Shown: positions 14,473 to 18,896 of the stretch, piece by piece | Numbering within the stretch: the first letter of the stretch is position 1 | Layout: each line of letters begins with the position of its first letter | NCBI GenBank assembly: GCA_031554275.1 | Contig: JAVBKB010000044.1 | Span: 1 to 18,896, forward strand | Source: JAVBKB01 sp031554275 | GTDB lineage: Bacteria; Bacillota; Bacilli; JARBTR01 | Direction of reading: 5' to 3' | DNA length: 18,896 nt | Made by a program: the position numbers and the translations under genes | Notes under the pieces: model-generated | The model's input: the letters and a program-made list of their open reading frames with translations, nothing else | Told to the model about the DNA's origin: nothing | Databases searched by the model: none

Positions 14473-15699
14473 TTAGTTATTCTCATAAAACATTTTAATT
14501 TCCGTACCACTTGGAATTGGAATAGGATTGTTTTGAAAAAGATATCGAACTGCCCACTCACGCTTTGATGAATTGTAATACTCACATAGTAATAACTGCA
14601 TATTCTCTTTCTGGATCGTGTAAAGCACATACATGCTTTTATCTGTTTGACTATCAAAGAAATGACCACTCATACTAATACTATTTCGATCAAGAAAGTC
14701 TTTTAGTTTAACATAATTATTTGGAGTAACTGTTCGCCATGAGTTTAACGTATTTAGGTCTTCTGAACTAAGTAGACTTTCAATTGTTACTTTCGCTGGA
14801 GGCTCTTTAGTAAGTGTTTGTATAGGTAAGGTTATCGGCAAGACTTCCTGTAATGGTCTGGAAGGCTCAGGCTGGTTTAGATTTTTAAAAAAATAAATTG
14901 TTCCAATACTGCCCACGAGTGCAATTGTAATTGCAGGAATCTTAAAAGCTGTTAACGAAGCTAATACCGATCTTCCAGCAGTTACACCAGCTACGCTAGT
15001 AGTTATTGTTGACATGACGATTGTTGGTTCAATCCCTCCCCAAATAGCTTGTTGTAATTCTATCGAACCTAATTTATTAACCTGCTCTTGAAACATTGGT
15101 CCCAATAGTGGAAATCCAACAACACCGTACATTTTGTTGCCTCTGCTATTAATTTCTGCAAATTTGGATCTAAGTTTTGACCTAGCTCTCGTTAACTTAT
15201 TATAGATTGCTACTTCTGTCGTACTAAGCAAAGAAGCAATTTCGCTTATTTCACACTCTTGGAAGTAGTAAAGAATGATTGTTTGCCGCTGCGCTTCAGA
15301 AAGTTCATTGATAAAGGAAAATATCTCATCATGAAGCTCGTTTTGTAAAAACTCATCTTCTGGGAGCATTAATTTCCTAGTTTCAACAACCTCTACTTTA
15401 GTTTCATCGATAGAGTCAGTTTTTTTATTTTTCCTTTTCCTTAAAAAATCCATACAAAGATTGAAGGTTATTCTTCGAATCCATTCGTTAAAAGCGCAAT
15501 CGCTTTTTAAATTTTTTATCTCTGAATACAGTTTTATGAAGACTTCTTGAACTACATCCTTCGCATCTTCATCATTTTTTAAGTAAGAACGGGAGAGAAA
15601 ATACACTGTTTTCCACATTTCTAAATATAGTTCTTCAAAAGCAGATTTATCATTTTGCTTCGTTCTTGAAACAATCTGGGCAATTTCTGAGTTTTTCAT
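14473..15699 (-). CDS. ECF sigma factor fused to a transmembrane segment and extracytoplasmic domain
   Basis: The protein has 408 residues. Residues 15-90 are sigma region 2 (DVVQEVFIKLYSEI, FNEWIRRITFNLCMDFLRKRK). Residues 133-180 are sigma region 4 with the helix-turn-helix (LSEAQRQTIILYYFQECEIS, IASLLSTTEVAIYNKLTRARSKL). A linker at 185-252 contains GVVGFPLLGPMFQEQ. Residues 253-271 are one membrane helix (IPAITIALVGSIGTIYFF). Residues 275-408 are a predicted outer domain of unknown fold. Typical ECF factors end near residue 180, so about 225 residues are extra; such C-terminal extensions can act as built-in anti-sigma or sensor parts, and no separate anti-sigma gene is seen. I chose ATG 15699, since AAAGGTGG lies five bases before it, over an upstream start at 15735. 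It lies 93 bases downstream of the repeat surface-protein gene, behind a terminator hairpin. Confidence 0.88.
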   Translation of the reverse strand: MKNSEIAQIVSRTKQNDKSAFEELYLEMWKTVYFLSRSYLKNDEDAKDVVQEVFIKLYSEIKNLKSDCAFNEWIRRITFNLCMDFLRKRKNKKTDSIDETKVEVVETRKLMLPEDEFLQNELHDEIFSFINELSEAQRQTIILYYFQECEISEIASLLSTTEVAIYNKLTRARSKLRSKFAEINSRGNKMYGVVGFPLLGPMFQEQVNKLGSIELQQAIWGGIEPTIVMSTITTSVAGVTAGRSVLASLTAFKIPAITIALVGSIGTIYFFKNLNQPEPSRPLQEVLPITLPIQTLTKEPPAKVTIESLLSSEDLNTLNSWRTVTPNNYVKLKDFLDRNSISMSGHFFDSQTDKSMYVLYTIQKENMQLLLCEYYNSSKREWAVRYLFQNNPIPIPSGTEIKMFYENN

Positions 15700-15741
15700 C
15701 TCAACCACCTTTCTTAAAATCCGGAAAAATACCACCTTGAC

Positions 15742-15770
15742 AAAATCCGATGTGGATAAACCACATCGGA
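15742..15770 (-). terminator. Terminator between the repeat surface protein and the sigma factor gene
   Basis: On the minus strand TCCGATGTGG and CCACATCGGA form a perfect ten-base stem with loop TTTAT, followed by TTTTG. Flanking CTTGA and TCAAG extend the pairing. It should end or attenuate transcripts of the surface-protein gene before the sigma factor gene. Confidence 0.88.
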
Positions 15771-15792
15771 AATTATCAAGTAAGGAATGACC

Positions 15793-18700
15793 TTAATTTG
15801 ATCTACGTTTTCTGCTATTTGCCATTACAGCTAGCGCTATAATGAAAATTGGTAACATACTACGAGCGGTGTCACTTGTTTTCGGAATTACGATACTTCC
15901 GTCCGTAACAGTTCCCTCTGAAACTTGTTCGTGTTTAACACCATCAAGGATAAATGAATAGTAACCCTTGTTAACCAAGATTTCCCCAGGGCTTGATTTC
16001 AATACTTTGAAAGTAAACACAATCTTATTGCCAAGTCCAAAATCAGCTGGTACAGTTCCAAAGCGAAGTTCTATGGAAGTAATGTACTCACCATCTGTAA
16101 GTGCTGGTGCTTTAAAACTATACTCTTGTTCAGCACTTATACCTTCATGTAGTGTTATCTCATTTGATTTATTTGTTGAATAAACTATATCATATTTGAT
16201 TCCAGTTCCATTAGTAAAAGCTGGAACAACCGCACTTACAAAGGATAATCCTTTGGATTTTGGTGTATCACCGATTCGATAATCCTCAACTGAGGAAGAA
16301 GCAGGGTTACCGAATCCTGAAATTGTATAGTTCAAAATGTCGCCTGTCTTCACATTCACTTTATCAGGCATTTTCAAAAATTTCTCCTGAGCTGGTCTAC
16401 TTGGTACAGTAGCAGACGCTGGTTCACTGGTATTTCCAGATGGGTCAGTCTGCGTTGCAGTGACCTTCTCACCTGGTCTAAGCGGATTTGGCGATACTAC
16501 TGTCCAAGTACCATCAGGATTTACGATTGTTGAAACAGAACTTCCATCAGGAAGCGTTACTGTGACAGTTGCTCCTGGCTCGCCTGTTCCAGTGATAGTC
16601 GTACCCCCAGGCTCAATTGGATTTATAACTGGTGGGTTTGGAGCAATAGTGTCAATTACTGTTGCATTCACTGTAACACTTGTTCTCTTGGCTGTTTTAA
16701 AAGTAACAGGGTATACGCCACTTTTGGATTGTACTGCCGTCATATCAACGGATTCGATTTCCACTTTCGCGCCTGTTTCAGAGTCAAATGCTTCTGCTTT
16801 TGCTAAGTTGATGACCTCTGCATTAGTGATCGTTGCTACTTGTGTATCGTTAATCACAAAGTCATTGGCACTAATTATTTCTTTGTTTGTTGGATCAATA
16901 ATCACTTTGTCTTTGACCGTTGCTTTGACCGTAACACTAGTTTCTTTCGCTGTCGCAAATGTAACATCATAAACACCAATTGCTGCTTTCAATGTGGACT
17001 TATCTACCATGACGACAGCTACTGCTGCACCTGTCTCAGTGTCAAATGCTTCTGCTTTCGCAAGGTTGATTAACTCTGTAACCGTAACCGTCGCTACTTG
17101 ATCTTTGCTGATTATAAAATCGTTTGCGCCAATTGCTTCTTTTTTTGCTGGATCGATGATTACATGATCTTTTACAGTCGCTTTAACTGTTACACTGGTT
17201 TCTTTTGCTGTCGCAAATGTGACATTGTAAACACCTGTTGCTGCTCGTAATGCGGATCTATCCACTTCTGCAACAGCTACTGATGCGCCTGTCTCGGTGT
17301 TAAATGCTTCTGCTTTTGCTAAATTAATTAGCTCTGCATCTGTAACCGTCGCTACTTGATCTTTGCTTAACATAAAGTTATTCGCACCAATTGCCTCTTT
17401 TTTGCTAGGGTCAATGATCACATTGTCTTTGACTGTTGCCTTTACCGTTACGCTTGTTCCTTTTTCTGTCGCAAATGTAACATTGTATTCGCCTGCTGCA
17501 GGTTTTAGTGCGGATTTGTCTACTTTGGTAACAGCTACTGCTGTACCTGTTTCTGTATCAACTGCTTTGGCCCTCGCTAAATTGATTAACTCTGCATCTG
17601 TAATGGCTGCTACTTGATCTTTACTGAGCATAAAGTTGTTCGCGCCAATTGCCTCTTTCTTTGATGGATCTATAATCACGTTATCTTTGACTGTTGCTTT
17701 GACCGTTACACTGGTTCCTTTCGCTGTCGCAAATGTGACATCGTATTCGCCAACTAGTGCTTGTAATGCTGTCCGGTTCACTTTTGTTACTGCTACTGGT
17801 GCGCCTGTCACAATGTCAATCGCCTCTGCATTCGCTAGGCTAATGAGTTCTGCATCTGTGACTGTTGTTACATGATCTTTACTGATCATAAAGTTGTTTG
17901 CACCAATTGCCTCTTTCTTTGATGGATCTATAATCACGTTGTCTTTGACTGTTGCCTTGACTGTTACACTGGTTCCTTTTTCTGTCGCAAATGTGACATT
18001 GTATTCGCCTGCTTCTGCTACGAGCGCAGATTTGTCTACTTTTGTAACCGCTACTGCTGCACCTGTTTCTGTATTAAATGCTTCTGCTTTTGCTAAGCTG
18101 ATCAACTCAGTATCTGTTATTGCTGCTACTTGTTTTGCTAAGCTGATTAGCTTTGCATCTGTTATTGCTGCAACTTGATCTTTACTAAGCATAAAGTTGT
18201 TTGCACCAATCGACTCTTTATTGCTTGGATCAGTGATCACATTGTCTTTCACTGTTGCAACAACGGTTACACTCGTTTCTTGGGCTGTCGCAAATGTAAC
18301 ATTGTATTCGCCAACTGCTGCTCTTAGAGCCGATTTATCCACTATAGTAACAGCTACTGGTGCGCCTGTTTCTGTATTAAAGGCTTCTGCTTTTGCTAAA
18401 CTGATTAGCTCTGCATTGGTGACTGTTTCTACTTGACCCTTCGCTAGCATAAAGTTGTTTGCGCCAATTGCTTCTTTTTTGGTTGGATCAATGATTACAT
18501 GGTCTTTTACAGTTGCCTTGACTGTTACACTGGTTTTATTTGCTGTCGCAAATGTGACATTGTAAACACCTGTCACTTCTTGTAATGCGGATCTATCTAC
18601 TGATGCAACTGCTATTGGTGCACCTGTTTCGGTATTGACTGCTTTTGCTTTTGCTAGGGCGATTAACTCTGCATCTGTAACAGTCGCTACTTGATCTTTA

Positions 18701-18896
18701 CTGATCATAAAGTCATTTGCACCGATCGCCTCTTTTTTGCTAGGGTCAATGATCACATTGTCTTTGACTGTTGCTTTTACAGTTACGCTTGTTCCTTGCT
18801 CTGTCGCAAATGTAACATCGTATTCGCCTGCTACAGGTTTTAGTGCTGTTCTGTCTACTTTGGTAACAGCAACTGATGCGCCTGTTTCTGTATCAA
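15793..18896 (-). CDS. Large cell-wall-anchored repeat surface protein (N-terminus outside window)
   Basis: The frame runs unbroken to the window edge, so the gene is 5'-truncated; 1034 codons are visible. It holds a partial and then eight full repeats of about 86 residues, with consensus VIIDPSKKEAIGANNFM, SKDQVATVTDAELINLAKAE, TGAPVAVTKVDKSAL and GEYNVTFATAKGTSVTVKA. These are Ig-like strand patterns common in Listeria and other Bacillales wall proteins. Next comes a bacterial Ig domain (TIAPNPPVINPIEPGGTTITGTGEPG to about NTSEPASATV), then a DUF11-like or adhesin-type beta domain of about 180 residues, then the sorting signal IPKTSD, a hydrophobic segment (SMLPIFIIALAVMA) and RKRR. A sortase should link it to peptidoglycan. 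Stalk or adhesin function is inferred. The internal GTG at 18756 is within a repeat and is not a start. Confidence 0.88.
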   Translation of the reverse strand, partial: DTETGASVAVTKVDRTALKPVAGEYDVTFATEQGTSVTVKATVKDNVIIDPSKKEAIGANDFMISKDQVATVTDAELIALAKAKAVNTETGAPIAVASVDRSALQEVTGVYNVTFATANKTSVTVKATVKDHVIIDPTKKEAIGANNFMLAKGQVETVTNAELISLAKAEAFNTETGAPVAVTIVDKSALRAAVGEYNVTFATAQETSVTVVATVKDNVITDPSNKESIGANNFMLSKDQVAAITDAKLISLAKQVAAITDTELISLAKAEAFNTETGAAVAVTKVDKSALVAEAGEYNVTFATEKGTSVTVKATVKDNVIIDPSKKEAIGANNFMISKDHVTTVTDAELISLANAEAIDIVTGAPVAVTKVNRTALQALVGEYDVTFATAKGTSVTVKATVKDNVIIDPSKKEAIGANNFMLSKDQVAAITDAELINLARAKAVDTETGTAVAVTKVDKSALKPAAGEYNVTFATEKGTSVTVKATVKDNVIIDPSKKEAIGANNFMLSKDQVATVTDAELINLAKAEAFNTETGASVAVAEVDRSALRAATGVYNVTFATAKETSVTVKATVKDHVIIDPAKKEAIGANDFIISKDQVATVTVTELINLAKAEAFDTETGAAVAVVMVDKSTLKAAIGVYDVTFATAKETSVTVKATVKDKVIIDPTNKEIISANDFVINDTQVATITNAEVINLAKAEAFDSETGAKVEIESVDMTAVQSKSGVYPVTFKTAKRTSVTVNATVIDTIAPNPPVINPIEPGGTTITGTGEPGATVTVTLPDGSSVSTIVNPDGTWTVVSPNPLRPGEKVTATQTDPSGNTSEPASATVPSRPAQEKFLKMPDKVNVKTGDILNYTISGFGNPASSSVEDYRIGDTPKSKGLSFVSAVVPAFTNGTGIKYDIVYSTNKSNEITLHEGISAEQEYSFKAPALTDGEYITSIELRFGTVPADFGLGNKIVFTFKVLKSSPGEILVNKGYYSFILDGVKHEQVSEGTVTDGSIVIPKTSDTARSMLPIFIIALAVMANSRKRRSN
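16662..18896 (-). repeat. Tandem 258-bp repeats in the surface protein gene
   Basis: Repeat boundaries (the codon for the first Val of VIIDP) fall at 18756 and 18498, and then at similar 258-bp steps down to about 16900. The unit whose Val codon lies at about 18240 is longer: QVAAITD-T/A-LISLAK is duplicated within it, adding 15 residues (45 bp). The unit nearest the C-terminal domains is the most diverged. Eight full copies and one partial copy at the window edge are visible. Confidence 0.9.

Noticed and set aside
16460..18436. Series of plus-strand frames opposite the repeat surface protein
   Set aside because: They repeat with the same 258-bp period as the real minus-strand gene and are its antisense shadows.
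16662..18896. CRISPR-like reading of the regular repeats
   Set aside because: The units are 258 bp, coding throughout and in one frame; there are no short repeats with unique spacers.

Overview
The window reads as low-GC, AT-rich chromosomal DNA from a Gram-positive bacterium of the Bacillales. The evidence is a Staphylococcus/Bacillus-type MurG, strong AGGAGG-type ribosome binding sites with GTG and TTG starts, a lipoprotein cytochrome c peroxidase, a Lit/TIGR01906 membrane protein and two surface proteins with sortase signals of the LPxTS type, like the LPDTS motif of the Bacillus subtilis sortase YhcS. I cannot name the genus.

Layout. 1-958: the 3' part of murG, a terminator, and a convergent small membrane protein of the YvlD/phage-holin-like family. 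1228-4466: a DUF1905/YdeI-like protein on the minus strand; then, alone on the plus strand, a predicted secreted and wall-anchored protein whose mature N-terminus is a ubiquitin domain (about 63% identical to eukaryotic ubiquitin by hand alignment) followed by two Ig-like domains; then minus-strand MOSC and Lit-like genes. 4467-7399: an accessory patch with an unrecognised Cys-tailed protein, a VOC (glyoxalase/bleomycin-resistance fold) protein followed by decayed remains of a small membrane protein and the first 15 codons of a response regulator, and a hypothetical protein. 7400-12297: a 1400-residue secreted M60 (enhancin-like) metallopeptidase with six mucin/carbohydrate-binding modules, preceded by a consensus promoter overlapped by a perfect inverted repeat, and closed by a terminator. 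12300-13855: a diheme cytochrome c peroxidase lipoprotein with a possible PerR-type box upstream, then a terminator. 13858-14472: a non-coding structured region holding a MITE-like element of about 430 bp with a 150 bp palindrome inside it. 14473-18896: an ECF sigma factor fused to a membrane segment and an outer domain, preceded in the transcription direction by a terminator and a large wall-anchored protein of tandem 86-residue repeats whose N-terminus lies beyond the window.

Common theme: most accessory genes act at or outside the cell surface (wall-anchored adhesin-like proteins, a mucin-targeting protease, a lipoprotein peroxidase, a lipoprotein-modifying enzyme, a membrane-tethered sigma factor). 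The most unusual item is the extracellular ubiquitin-Ig protein. It lacks the C-terminal diglycine, so it is unlikely to be a conjugated modifier and more likely works as a displayed binding module or host mimic. That role is inference.
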